DNA from: JAHFRG01 sp036522275 | Lineage (GTDB): Bacteria > Pseudomonadota > Gammaproteobacteria > Burkholderiales > JAHFRG01 | DNA length: 64,000 nt | Reading direction: 5' to 3' | Assembly: GCA_036522275.1 (NCBI GenBank) | Contig: DATDGC010000003.1 | Coordinates: forward strand, 5,281-69,280 | Shown here: piece after piece, positions 44,448-53,894 of the stretch | How positions within the stretch are numbered: the stretch's first letter is position 1 | How the letters are laid out: every line of letters begins with the position of its first letter | Translations under genes and position numbers: made by a program | The notes under the pieces: generated by a model | What the model saw: the letters and a program-made list of their open reading frames with translations, nothing else | What the model was told of the DNA's origin: nothing | Database searches by the model: none

Positions 44448-46151
44448 GTGGCAGAGCAGCGTAAAAAACTGCGCCTCGGCGAGCTGCTGATTCAGCAAGG
44501 CTTGATCACCCTCGACCAGCTGCGCATCGCGCTGACCCAGCAAAAGCACGAAAAAATTCCCATCGGCAGGCAGTTGGTGAAGCTGGGGTTTGTCACCGAA
44601 GCGGTGATCCGCGACCTGATGGCGCGCACCATCGGCCAGGAAAGCATTGATCTCTTGCAAGTAGTTGCGGACGGCGAAGCGCTCAAGCTGATTCCTCAGG
44701 ATTTCTCCCGGCGCTACCGCATGCTGCCAATTGCCTACGATGCCGAACGCAAGTCTCTCACGGTAGCAGTGAGCGAAATTTTCAACGTGGTCGCGCTGGA
44801 CCAGTTGCGCGCCTTCCTCGGCACGCAGATTGAAATCAAGACCCTGCTTGCCGGCGAGGCTCAGCTTGAAGAAAGCATAGACCGTTTCTACGGCTTCGAG
44901 CTTTCGGTGGACGGCATACTGGAGGAAATCGAAACTGGAGAAATCGATTATCAGAGCCTGCAAATGGCCGGCGACGAGTACACTCAGCCTATCGTGCGGC
45001 TGGTTGGTGCCTTGCTGGTGGACGCGGTAAAACGCGGCTCATCGGATATTCACTTTGAGCCGGAATATGCTTTTTTGCGCATTCGCTACCGCGTTGACGG
45101 CGTGCTGGAGCAGGTGCGCAGCCTGCACAAGACCTACTGGCCGGGAATTGCGGTGCGGCTCAAGGTGATTTCCGGAATGAACATTGCTGAAACCCGCGCA
45201 CCACAGGACGGGCGCCTGTCACTCAATCTCAACGGCCGGCCAATTGACTTCCGCGTTTCCACCCAGCCTACTATTTATGGCGAAAATATCGTGCTGCGCG
45301 TGCTCGACCGCGAAAAATCCATCATCAGCCTGGACCGCATGAACCTGCAAAAACAAATGGTCGCGACGCTGGAAGCAATGCTGGCACGGCCGGAAGGGAT
45401 ACTGATTCTCACCGGCCCTACCGGCAGCGGCAAGACCACCATGTTGTATTCACTGCTCTCCAAGCTCAATAACGAAGCGGTGAACATTATGACGCTGGAA
45501 GACCCGGTGGAATACCCGGTGACCATGATGCGCCAGACTTCGGTCAACGAGGCGGCGAAAATAGATTTCGCCAACGGCATCCGTTCCATCATGCGCCAGG
45601 ACCCGGACATCATCCTGGTCGGCGAAGTGCGCGACCGGGAAACCGCGGAAATGGCCTTCCGCGCAGCGATGACCGGCCACCAGGTGTTCACTACCCTGCA
45701 CACCAACTCGGCGCTGGGGGCATTCCCGCGCCTCATGGACATCGGCATACCGCCAGACATCATCGCCGGCAACGTCATCGGCGTGATTGCGCAACGCTTA
45801 GTGCGACTGCTTTGCCCACGCTGCAAACAGGCTTATTTTCCGAATCAGGAGGAAATACAACTGCTGCGGCTGCCGCTAGATTCAAAGGTCAAAATCTATA
45901 AATCGGTAGGCTGCGAGCATTGTCAATCCAAAGGTTATAAAGGACGCCTGGCACTCCTGGAAATTTTGCAAATGGACGGCGATCTGAATGAACTGGTGTC
46001 GCGCCGCGCTACCGCTAGAGAACTCAAGACCGCAGCGCTGCAAAAAAGTTTCCGCACGCTTGCTGAAGACGGCATTCAGCGCGTGCTAGAAGGCTTGACC
46101 AGTATTACCGAGGTGTCGAACTCGGTGGATCTCATCGGACGTATGACTTAA
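44448..46151 (+). CDS. mshE: Assembly ATPase, GspE/PilB family (MshE-like)
   Basis: The 567-residue hexameric ATPase uses a GTG start 2 bases after the mshN stop. The N-terminal MshEN-type domain (about 1-150, LGELLIQQGLITLDQL) belongs to the class that can bind cyclic di-GMP. Walker A is LTGPTGSGKTTM (near 321), Walker B GEVRDRETAEMA, and a zinc-binding CPRC...CEHC motif lies near 458-488. It powers extension of the pilus or pseudopilus. No PilT-type retraction ATPase is encoded nearby. Confidence 0.93.
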   Translation: MAEQRKKLRLGELLIQQGLITLDQLRIALTQQKHEKIPIGRQLVKLGFVTEAVIRDLMARTIGQESIDLLQVVADGEALKLIPQDFSRRYRMLPIAYDAERKSLTVAVSEIFNVVALDQLRAFLGTQIEIKTLLAGEAQLEESIDRFYGFELSVDGILEEIETGEIDYQSLQMAGDEYTQPIVRLVGALLVDAVKRGSSDIHFEPEYAFLRIRYRVDGVLEQVRSLHKTYWPGIAVRLKVISGMNIAETRAPQDGRLSLNLNGRPIDFRVSTQPTIYGENIVLRVLDREKSIISLDRMNLQKQMVATLEAMLARPEGILILTGPTGSGKTTMLYSLLSKLNNEAVNIMTLEDPVEYPVTMMRQTSVNEAAKIDFANGIRSIMRQDPDIILVGEVRDRETAEMAFRAAMTGHQVFTTLHTNSALGAFPRLMDIGIPPDIIAGNVIGVIAQRLVRLLCPRCKQAYFPNQEEIQLLRLPLDSKVKIYKSVGCEHCQSKGYKGRLALLEILQMDGDLNELVSRRATARELKTAALQKSFRTLAEDGIQRVLEGLTSITEVSNSVDLIGRMT

Positions 46152-46187
46152 CAGCCGTCGGGGCCAAGGCAGAGCGGCAAACCAATC

Positions 46188-47393
46188 ATGTCCACGTTCC
46201 AGTACAAAGCGGTAGACAAAGAGGGCAGACCGGCACGCGGCGATCTCAACGCGATCAACGAAGTCGATCTCGAGTTGCGGCTAAAGCACATGGGGCTTGA
46301 CCTCATTACCTTCCGCCAGATCAACAAAAGCGCATCCGCGTTGGCGCGCGGCAACATCACGCGCCGCGACCTCATCACCTTCTGCCTCGACATGGAGCAG
46401 ATCTCGCGCTCCGGCATCCCACTTATGGATGGTCTGCGCGATCTGCGCGATAGCATCGAGAATCCGCGCTTCAAGGAGGTCATCACTTCGTTGCTCGAGG
46501 ACATGGAAGGCGGTAAACTGCTGTCACAGGCGCTGGCGATGCACTCTGCGGTATTCAGTCATGTGTTCGTGAGCCTGGTGAAAGCGGGGGAGCAGGCAGG
46601 CAAGCTCACCGAAGTTTTCGAAAACCTTGCGACGACGCTGAAATGGCAGGATGAACTAGTCGGCCAGACGCAGCGCTTGATGCTCTATCCCATCCTAGTG
46701 CTGTTCATCATCATAGGGGTGGTGGTCGTGCTGTTGGTGGTGCTGGTGCCGCAAGTGGTTTCGCTGTTGAAAAGCATGAACCTGGCATTGCCGCTGCAAA
46801 CCCGTGTGCTGATCTTCCTGTCCGAAACGATCGTTTACTACTGGCCGTTGCTGCTTGGCGTGCCGGTTGTGGTGGGCATTACCTTTAGCATGGCGGTGCG
46901 GCAAAGCCAGAAAGCCCGCTATTTGTGGGACTATTTGAAGTTGCACTTTCCTATCACCGGTGAGATTCTGCAAAAAATCATCTTGGCGCGCTTTGCCAAC
47001 TTCTTCGCACTGATGTACCAATCCGGCATTACCATACTGGATGCCATCAAGACCAGCGAGGAAATCGTCGTCAACCGCGTGATTGTCAACGGCCTGCAGC
47101 GCGCCGGGCAGCAAATCGCCTCGGGCGAAAGCCTTACCGAAGCGTTCCGCAGCCTGGGTGTGTTCCCGCCGCTGGTGCTGCGCATGCTGCGCGTCGGTGA
47201 GACCACCGGTGCGCTGGATACCGCCTTGTTCAATATCAGCTATTTTTACAACCGCGACGTCAAGGAAGCCGTGGATAAAGGGCTAAAACTGCTGGGGCCG
47301 CTTACCACCGTCATCCTGGCATCGATTTTGTTATCCATCATGATGGCGACGTTGCTTCCGGTGTACGATATCCTGGGTAAACTTAAATATTAA
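46188..47393 (+). CDS. mshG: Inner-membrane platform protein, GspF/PilC family (MshG-like)
   Basis: The 401-residue protein has two T2SSF domains, each followed by membrane segments, and a C-terminal helix (LGPLTTVILASILLSIMMATLLPVY). Typical elements are FVSLVKAGEQAGKLTEVFENLA and MLRVGETTGALDTALFNIS. It anchors the assembly ATPase and transmits rotation or force to the growing fibre. It is part of the compact mshM-mshL-mshN-mshE-mshG run. Confidence 0.94.
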   Translation: MSTFQYKAVDKEGRPARGDLNAINEVDLELRLKHMGLDLITFRQINKSASALARGNITRRDLITFCLDMEQISRSGIPLMDGLRDLRDSIENPRFKEVITSLLEDMEGGKLLSQALAMHSAVFSHVFVSLVKAGEQAGKLTEVFENLATTLKWQDELVGQTQRLMLYPILVLFIIIGVVVVLLVVLVPQVVSLLKSMNLALPLQTRVLIFLSETIVYYWPLLLGVPVVVGITFSMAVRQSQKARYLWDYLKLHFPITGEILQKIILARFANFFALMYQSGITILDAIKTSEEIVVNRVIVNGLQRAGQQIASGESLTEAFRSLGVFPPLVLRMLRVGETTGALDTALFNISYFYNRDVKEAVDKGLKLLGPLTTVILASILLSIMMATLLPVYDILGKLKY

Positions 47394-47401
47394 TCAACCC
47401 T

Positions 47402-48940
47402 ATGGCCGACAAACTTTTATTGTGCGTTTGCGCCACCTCGGCTACCGCCGGCCGCTGGCACGGGGGCAAGCTGGTTGCAGTCCAGGTATTCTCCAACGAT
47501 CAGAGCGGCTGGTCCGGCTTTAGTGGATTCCTGCAGGGCAGCCCCGGATTACCAGTGCACATCATGGTGGATGTGGTTGAAGAGGATTACCGTTTTGAAA
47601 ACCTGCCCCATAGCATGGGCCGTGACCGCAAGGAAATGGTCTCCCGCAAGCTCAGGCAACTGTACCGCAACAACCCCTATTGCAGAGCCTGGCTGCAAGG
47701 GCGGGAGACTGACAAGCGGCGCGATGACCGCTATCTGTTTGCAGCGTTTACCAACCCGGATCTGATCGCCGGCTGGCTCAATGTCATCGAAGCACAGCAG
47801 GCACCACTGGCAGGAGCCTTCCTGCTGCCGATGGCCAGCCATAATCTTCTCAAAAAATTCGGCCTTGGCAACACCGGCAGCCTGCTGCTGGTAACGCAAA
47901 ATAGCGCCGGACTACGCCAGACCTTTTTCCGAGACCAGAGACTGCGCATCAGCCGCCTTTCGCAGCTGGAAAATATATATGATGAATCGCGCATCACTGA
48001 ATATGCCGAGGAAATCGGCAACACCCAGCTCTACCTCGCGGCAGTCAAGGTCATGCCCCTGGAAGAGCCGCTGCTCGTCGTCATCCTCGATCAGAGTGAA
48101 ACACTGACCGGTCTCAGCAGAGAGCTGGTCAAACAGCAATCCAACATCCTGTGCCAGCATTTTGGCCGCAGCGAGATCGTGGCCAAGCTGGGGCTGGCGC
48201 CGGAGCTGCTGCAAGTGTCTCCCGACGTGGTGTATATGCATATGATGGGAGAGCAGCAGCCGAACAACATTGCACCAGCGGAGAAAACCCGCCTTTTCTG
48301 GCTATATCAGGCACGCCGCAATATTTACACGGCCAGTGCGGGAGCGGCTTTGCTGGCCGTTTTGTGGTGCGGAAACAATCTGTATCGGCAATATGACTTC
48401 AAGGCGCAAGCATTAGAAACAGTGCAGCAGACCGAGTGGCAGCAAGCGCAGTATCTGGAAGTCACCAAACAATTTCCTGCGGCGCCGACTTCAGCGGAAA
48501 ATTTAAGAAACGCCGTTGAAATCGCGGAAAAAATCAGGCAGGGGGAGCGCACACCCGAACTTATGCTGAGCATAATCAGCCGTGCGCTGGATGCGAGTCC
48601 CAATGTAATGCTGAAAAGTGTGAGCTGGAAATACGGCAAAGAGGGAAGAGAAGCAGAAGAACTGGCAAGGCAACCGCAAGGAGCCGGTGCAAACAGGCAA
48701 ACCGGCCTGATTGAGGCAGAAATCAGACCTTTCAAAGGCGATTACCGCGCCGCGATGACCAGCATCAATAACTTCGCGGAAAAACTCGGGCAGGATAAGT
48801 ATGTCGCCTCAGTAAACGTGATACAGCTGCCGCTTAACATCAACCCGGGAACCAGCTTAAGCGGCAACACTGCCGACAGCCGCGAGCAATCTTCCAGCGC
48901 TCCTTTCAAAGTCGCGCTCTCATTGAGGCAAGAACCATGA
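47402..48940 (+). CDS. PilM/PilN-like (MshI-like) pilus assembly protein, fused form
   Basis: The 512-residue protein follows mshG by 8 bases. The first about 290 residues are soluble with a weak actin-like/PilM flavour (hydrophobic beta-strands and alternating helices). A membrane helix lies near 305-322, and the last about 180 residues are periplasmic and PilN-like. The position, the topology and the following PilO-like gene suggest the MshI role of the inner-membrane alignment complex. No strong motif proves it, so the call rests on context and architecture. Confidence 0.65.
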   Translation: MADKLLLCVCATSATAGRWHGGKLVAVQVFSNDQSGWSGFSGFLQGSPGLPVHIMVDVVEEDYRFENLPHSMGRDRKEMVSRKLRQLYRNNPYCRAWLQGRETDKRRDDRYLFAAFTNPDLIAGWLNVIEAQQAPLAGAFLLPMASHNLLKKFGLGNTGSLLLVTQNSAGLRQTFFRDQRLRISRLSQLENIYDESRITEYAEEIGNTQLYLAAVKVMPLEEPLLVVILDQSETLTGLSRELVKQQSNILCQHFGRSEIVAKLGLAPELLQVSPDVVYMHMMGEQQPNNIAPAEKTRLFWLYQARRNIYTASAGAALLAVLWCGNNLYRQYDFKAQALETVQQTEWQQAQYLEVTKQFPAAPTSAENLRNAVEIAEKIRQGERTPELMLSIISRALDASPNVMLKSVSWKYGKEGREAEELARQPQGAGANRQTGLIEAEIRPFKGDYRAAMTSINNFAEKLGQDKYVASVNVIQLPLNINPGTSLSGNTADSREQSSSAPFKVALSLRQEP

Positions 48941-49551
48941 GGTCATCCGAACTGCGCGCGCTGCGCGCGCCGCTCGCCGTGCTGCTCATCGCCTTGCTGA
49001 CGGGCGGCGCGGTGGTATTTTACTCCAAGTATTTAGCCGATGCCTCATCTCAGCTACTGGATCAGCAACAAAACCAGTTGCGTGAAGCACGTATCCGTTA
49101 CCAGAAATCCGGCGATGAAAAGGGAATCATCACCCGTTACCTGGATGACTATCAGCGCTTGCAGAAACAAGGTTTCGTCGGCACCGAGCCGCGCATCAAC
49201 TGGCTCGACGGATTGCGTATCGCGAACCAACAAGCAGAGCTGTTCGGAGTAGAGTATCAGATCGGCGCACAGCAGCCGTATGCGCTAGCCGCTGAGTACA
49301 ATCCCGGCAATTTAGCCATACAGCAGTCGCTGATGAAGCTCAATTTCCGCCTGCTGCACGAGGGAGACTTGATGCGCTTCTTCAACATCCTCTCTACAAA
49401 AGGCGTGGGGCTGTTCCATCTCAACCAGTGTAAACTAGAGCGGCTGGACAGCAATGCCACCACCGTCCGCTTTCAGCCCAACTTGCGCGCCGAATGCAAT
49501 CTTACCTGGATCACCCTGAATCCTGCCGATCCCACGAGGAGCAAGCAATGA
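48937..49551 (+). CDS. PilO/MshJ-like alignment-complex protein
   Basis: The 204-residue protein has one N-terminal membrane helix (about 9-30, LAVLLIALLTGGAVVFY), a predicted coiled coil rich in Gln (about 35-75) and a small alpha/beta periplasmic domain. This is the PilO/GspM topology. It overlaps the preceding gene by four bases (ATGA) and the next gene by four. Sequence identity to known PilO is not obvious, so the assignment is by layout. Confidence 0.65.
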   Translation: MRSSELRALRAPLAVLLIALLTGGAVVFYSKYLADASSQLLDQQQNQLREARIRYQKSGDEKGIITRYLDDYQRLQKQGFVGTEPRINWLDGLRIANQQAELFGVEYQIGAQQPYALAAEYNPGNLAIQQSLMKLNFRLLHEGDLMRFFNILSTKGVGLFHLNQCKLERLDSNATTVRFQPNLRAECNLTWITLNPADPTRSKQ

Positions 49552-50138
49552 GATGGCTGGCATTTATTACATTGATGCTGCCGCTTGTCAGCTCCGCGGC
49601 AGAGCCGCTGGGGCGGCTGTTCTTTACCCCGCAGCAACGCTCCACCCTCGACAACGCCAGAGGGCAGAAGATCAAGATTGAAGTCGAGGTCGAGACCGAA
49701 ACGCCCACCCCCCCGGAGAACATCAGTGTCAACGGCGTTATCAAGCGCAGTGACGGCCAATCCACGGTCTGGATCAATAACCGGCCGCTCAATGAGAAGC
49801 GCGCCCCGAGCGGCATAAAAATCATCGGCCGCAGCGCAGACAATACCAGCGTTACACTGCAGTTGCCGCAATCCAGCCATAACGTGGATTTGAAAGTCGG
49901 ACAAAACCTGGACGCAGTAACCGGGCAAATCCAAGAAAGTTATCAGAGATCGCCAATGCCTCCGCTAAACGAGAAAATAACCGCTCCATCAGCGCAAAGC
50001 GCACAGCAGAATGCCACCCTTGCACCTACGTCTAAAAAAACAAAATCCAGAATTTCCGCCACGGAAGCAGACGACGAGGTTGTTTCGGAACCGCCTCCAC
50101 AGACCGATGAGCAATCCGCAAATCCATCAACAAAGTAA
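49548..50138 (+). CDS. Exported MshK/PilP-like protein
   Basis: The protein is about 196 residues long, with a signal peptide (MRWLAFITLMLPLVSSAA) followed by GRLFFTPQQRSTLDNAR. A small beta-rich domain contains VNGVIKRSDGQSTVWINN, the kind of short GspC/PilP-like HR fold that touches secretins. The C-terminal third is low-complexity. ATG 49548 overlaps the upstream stop (ATGA). It completes the mshI/J/K-like trio; the precise function is inferred. Confidence 0.65.
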   Translation: MRWLAFITLMLPLVSSAAEPLGRLFFTPQQRSTLDNARGQKIKIEVEVETETPTPPENISVNGVIKRSDGQSTVWINNRPLNEKRAPSGIKIIGRSADNTSVTLQLPQSSHNVDLKVGQNLDAVTGQIQESYQRSPMPPLNEKITAPSAQSAQQNATLAPTSKKTKSRISATEADDEVVSEPPPQTDEQSANPSTK

Positions 50139-50187
50139 TCCCTCCAAATTCACTACTGATAAGTCTCTCTTGCCATCGGGCATCTCA

Positions 50188-51336
50188 ATGCGTGGCGGAC
50201 GGGAAAGCGGTCAGACCTTGTTTGTGCTTCTGGTATTGATCATTGCAATAGCTATCGGATTCGTATTTGATTATTCAAGGCCGACCGCGCTCGCCATTGA
50301 GCATGACAAGCAAACTGCGGCCGCGTTGGCGCTGGCAAAAACAGCGTTGATCGGCTACGCGGCCAGCGATGCCAATCGCCCCGGCGAACTGCCTTGCCCG
50401 GATGTAGATAACGATGGAGCGAGCACGCCGCCCTTGGATTACGTGGGTAGCAACTGTGGTAATCTTGTTGGGAGATTACCGTGGAAGACATTAGGACTTC
50501 CGGATCTGCGCGATGGCAGCGGCGAAAGATTGTGGTATACGTTGTCAGACAATTTTCATGCAGGCGCCAATCCGCCGCTGACCAGCGATACCATGGGTCA
50601 GCTAACTGTCACCGGAGGCGCGCCCGCCACCAACGTTGTCGCGATTGTATTTTCCCCGGGGGAAGTGCTCAACACGCAGGTGCGGGACCCGGCGAACCAG
50701 AACAACGTCGCGAACTATCTCGAAGGCGAGAATGCGAACGGCGACACCATTTTCACGACTGGCGCAGCCAGTGCCACCTTTAACGACCGCCTGCTGGTCA
50801 TCACCACTGCCGACCTGATGCCGGTGGTTGAACAGCGCGTGGCGCGTGAGATAATTTCAATCCTGCAAAGCTACAAGACGGCGACCGCCGCGCTGGGGTA
50901 TAACGGCGGGGCCGGGGTCTATCCGTGGGCGGACATCAGCGACGGTAACAGCAATACCGGGCTAAACCGCGGCCGGTTTCCCTGCAATTCCGCCACTCCC
51001 GAAAACTGGGGTCCCCCTATGCCGACATTGCCCAACTGGCTCACGAACGGTTGTCTGGTAACACCACTCAGCGGCTGGTCGAAGGTGATCTATTACGCCG
51101 CCGCGCAAAACCGGCTCGATGCGGGTTGCTCAACCTGCACGGCCGCTACGCTCAGTGTGGACGGCGTGGCCGGTACTGACCTCGTGCTTTTGACACCGGG
51201 CGCGGCGGGTGCAAGCCCGCGCGGTGCGTGGACCACCGCGTATTTCATAGACAGCGAGAACACCAACAATGACGACAACTACGTCACCCCTTCCTCGACC
51301 GCTTATGATCGTAACCGCCTATTCAAAATTCCCTGA
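50188..51336 (+). CDS. Prepilin-like exported protein without a canonical type III leader
   Basis: The protein is about 382 residues long, with an N-terminal hydrophobic helix (GQTLFVLLVLIIAIAIGFVF) resembling a pilin stalk but lacking the G/FTLIE motif: Gln follows the Gly and Val replaces Glu5. The body shares LPCPDxDxDG, LPWKTLG and a D..G.R..Y pattern with the next gene, so the two are paralogous. The start is uncertain; ATG 50107, overlapping the upstream gene, is an alternative. It could be a minor pilin or tip protein. No function is recognised. Confidence 0.7.
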   Translation: MRGGRESGQTLFVLLVLIIAIAIGFVFDYSRPTALAIEHDKQTAAALALAKTALIGYAASDANRPGELPCPDVDNDGASTPPLDYVGSNCGNLVGRLPWKTLGLPDLRDGSGERLWYTLSDNFHAGANPPLTSDTMGQLTVTGGAPATNVVAIVFSPGEVLNTQVRDPANQNNVANYLEGENANGDTIFTTGAASATFNDRLLVITTADLMPVVEQRVAREIISILQSYKTATAALGYNGGAGVYPWADISDGNSNTGLNRGRFPCNSATPENWGPPMPTLPNWLTNGCLVTPLSGWSKVIYYAAAQNRLDAGCSTCTAATLSVDGVAGTDLVLLTPGAAGASPRGAWTTAYFIDSENTNNDDNYVTPSSTAYDRNRLFKIP

Positions 51337-52072
51337 ACGCGCCATCGGCTTTACCCTCATTGAGCTGGCTATCGTTCTGTTCATTCTCACGCTGATGTTA
51401 GCCGGCTTTCTGGTGCCACTCGCGACACAAGTCGATCAACGCAACATCAGCGACACGCAAAAAAATCTCAATGACATCAAGGAAGCCCTGATCGGGTTCG
51501 CGCTGGCAAACGGCCGTCTGCCCTGTCCTGCAGATCCAACCATCGCAACTGGTCTGGCCAACGCTGGGGTGGAAAGGGCCATATGCACGGGAGCCAATGT
51601 AAAGGGAGTATTACCTTGGACGACTTTGGGCGTCAACGAAACCGACGCTTGGGGAAGGCGCTATACTTACCGTGTAACGCCGAGCTTTGCGGATGCGATT
51701 CCCGCCAATACCTTCACGCCGCCAGGTGGTTGCGCCCCCACCCCGCCCCCGACGCAATCATCGTTCGCGCTCTGCTCTCAGGGCGACATCACCGTCACCG
51801 ACGGTTCGAGCAACATTGCCACCCAAATTCCGGCGGTCATTGTTTCGCACGGCAAGAACGGCTACGGAGCTTACACGAGCTTGGGCACTCAATTGTCTAC
51901 AGCAGGCGCAGGCTCGGACGAGATTACAAATGCCAATGCCGGCCTCACATTTGTCAGCCGCACTTATACGGACAATCCCGCCGCAACCGGCGGAGCGTTT
52001 GATGACATCGTCGTCTGGATCACTCCAAATATCCTGCTCAACCGCATGGTCGCCGCCGGCAAGCTGCCGTAA
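51305..52072 (+). CDS. Type IV prepilin-like protein (pseudopilin)
   Basis: The protein is about 255 residues long with a prepilin peptidase site AIG/FTLIELAIVLFILTLML, the canonical leader plus hydrophobic stalk with Glu5. The body has the motifs GRLPCPAD, LPWTTLG and WGRRYTYRV shared with the upstream paralogue, and several Cys that may form disulfides. ATG 51305 (MIVTAYSK) is chosen because the longer frame overlaps the upstream gene more. It is likely a minor pilin or pseudopilin of the cluster and ends 6 bases from the convergent kinase stop. Confidence 0.85.
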   Translation: MIVTAYSKFPERAIGFTLIELAIVLFILTLMLAGFLVPLATQVDQRNISDTQKNLNDIKEALIGFALANGRLPCPADPTIATGLANAGVERAICTGANVKGVLPWTTLGVNETDAWGRRYTYRVTPSFADAIPANTFTPPGGCAPTPPPTQSSFALCSQGDITVTDGSSNIATQIPAVIVSHGKNGYGAYTSLGTQLSTAGAGSDEITNANAGLTFVSRTYTDNPAATGGAFDDIVVWITPNILLNRMVAAGKLP

Positions 52073-52078
52073 AGGATG

Positions 52079-53782
52079 TTACGCCGCCGGAGAAAGCTCG
52101 AAGCACACCTTGCCGATCTGGTTGCTGGCAAGGCGCAAACGGTAACCCTGCTCCTCTGCTTGGCGCCATGCCTGGAATAAGCCTATCCCCAGCCCCGTTT
52201 GCGAGGGCACAGGTCCGCTGAATAGCTGCCTGGCGACGGATTCGCTGAGCGGAACGCCATCATCGCAAATACTGAGCTTGGGTTTCAAAGCGCATGAAAA
52301 ACTTACGCTGATGCGCAAGCCGGGCTCAAGCTTTCTTTTTTGCAAAGCATTTTGCAGCAGATTGTCCGCGATGCTGTCGAATAGCTCCGCCGGAACCAGC
52401 GTGTTTGTGGCAATATCCAGGTCCTTAAACTCAACCGGTTCGCTGATATTACGCTGCTTGAAATTACCCCACCAATCTGGCGCCGGAACCTCGCGGGTTT
52501 CAGACTTCTGCGGTGCTTGCAATTTATCCATTGTCCATTGCAGGCGCTGCACGATTTGCGGCAACTGGCGTTGGATCAGGGCGCGCAGCGCTTCGGCGTC
52601 GTTTTCATTGCTGGTTTCGGCGGCAACGCAAAGCGATTTTAGAGACTGTAGTAGATTTTTCACGTCATGGGTCAATCTGGCGCCCGTCTCATATACCGCC
52701 TGGGTATAGGCGTTTTGCCGCTCCTGCTTTTCCCGCTGCTTGGCACTATAAAAATCCGCCAGCAAGCGGAGCAGCAACTTGACATGGAGCAGCAGTGCGG
52801 GACTCAACTCCCACTTGCTATACAAAACCATGTTGAGATCACCATATGAAAACTCGGCGGGAAACTTGGAGACGCCGCCCTGTTTCCGTTCACTACCCGG
52901 TACCCGCCAGCTTATTCCCGCGACCCAGGGAAGCACGGTAATTTCGTGTACCGCCATAATCAGGAACTTTTCCGGATTGGCTTCACGGTCGGCAAGATTT
53001 GCAAGGCTGTGCATCCAGCGCTCGAATGGCAGGCCAACCGAGAGCAGATAGCGCGACACCAGCTGGCCCATTCCGTCAAAGCCGGAACGCGGGTCCCACA
53101 GCCAGCTTAATGCGAACAACAGAATTGATATCATTCCCAGGGTTTGCACAAGGGCCAGCGCGTAGCCGCCCTGATTCACCTGCTTCACCACGAATGCGCC
53201 AAGCACCAGCGCGGCAGTAAGCAGGAATAGCAAGAGGCTGTAAAACAAATCCACTACGCGCTGTCCCGACTCAGGTTCGGTTTCCGTCTTGATAAAAAAT
53301 ATCGACACAATCGGCAGCAGCAGTCCGTAGCGGGCCAGCAGCGACATTGCATCGGGAAACTTGAGATCAGCAAAAAGATGCGGCACTACCCACATCAAGA
53401 GCACGGCGAGCAGATAGATCGCGGCTAGCAGTGATATGGCGCGCTGCCCGCGCTGGCGCTTGCCGGGCACATTGCCGCCAATTAGCGCAAACAGAACCGA
53501 GATCCATACCGCCATCAGCCACCAGCTGTTCCAGACGGTAAACAACACCCCGGTAACGATTACCAGCACGGCATGCCGGATATCCAAATTGCGTTCGCCG
53601 CCCCATATTGGCTGCCACAGCAGAAATAGTCCGAAATGCGACAGCACAAACCCGCGCGCAAGCCAGCTATCCATCTCTAATAACAGCACTGCGTGCAGCG
53701 CCAGCAGCATCAGGCCAAGAAACCATTGCTGGCGGGAAGCGACGAAATTCTGGCTCAAGCCGATTATTCCAGTAGGGGGCAT
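52079..53782 (-). CDS. Multi-pass membrane histidine kinase
   Basis: The 567-residue protein has about eight to ten membrane segments in the first 240 residues and a soluble, possibly GAF-like region (about 250-340). The kinase core follows, with an H-box around His372 (RLTHDVKNLLQSL), an N-box near DNLLQNALQKR, and G-boxes CDDGVPL and GLGIGLFQAW. No receiver domain is fused. It is the only histidine kinase in the window and is convergent with the pilin genes, so it is the best partner for the response regulator at 38230. The membrane-embedded N-terminus may sense envelope or membrane state. Confidence 0.88.
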   Translation of the reverse strand: MPPTGIIGLSQNFVASRQQWFLGLMLLALHAVLLLEMDSWLARGFVLSHFGLFLLWQPIWGGERNLDIRHAVLVIVTGVLFTVWNSWWLMAVWISVLFALIGGNVPGKRQRGQRAISLLAAIYLLAVLLMWVVPHLFADLKFPDAMSLLARYGLLLPIVSIFFIKTETEPESGQRVVDLFYSLLLFLLTAALVLGAFVVKQVNQGGYALALVQTLGMISILLFALSWLWDPRSGFDGMGQLVSRYLLSVGLPFERWMHSLANLADREANPEKFLIMAVHEITVLPWVAGISWRVPGSERKQGGVSKFPAEFSYGDLNMVLYSKWELSPALLLHVKLLLRLLADFYSAKQREKQERQNAYTQAVYETGARLTHDVKNLLQSLKSLCVAAETSNENDAEALRALIQRQLPQIVQRLQWTMDKLQAPQKSETREVPAPDWWGNFKQRNISEPVEFKDLDIATNTLVPAELFDSIADNLLQNALQKRKLEPGLRISVSFSCALKPKLSICDDGVPLSESVARQLFSGPVPSQTGLGIGLFQAWRQAEEQGYRLRLASNQIGKVCFELSPAA

Positions 53783-53894
53783 AGGCTATGGCCCGGCATA
53801 AAAATTGTTAGGGTAGCTTGCACTTGCATGATTTACAAATTCATCCGCTTAATTTGAGTTTATACTTCACTCCTTGGTTTTATGCTACTGTCAC

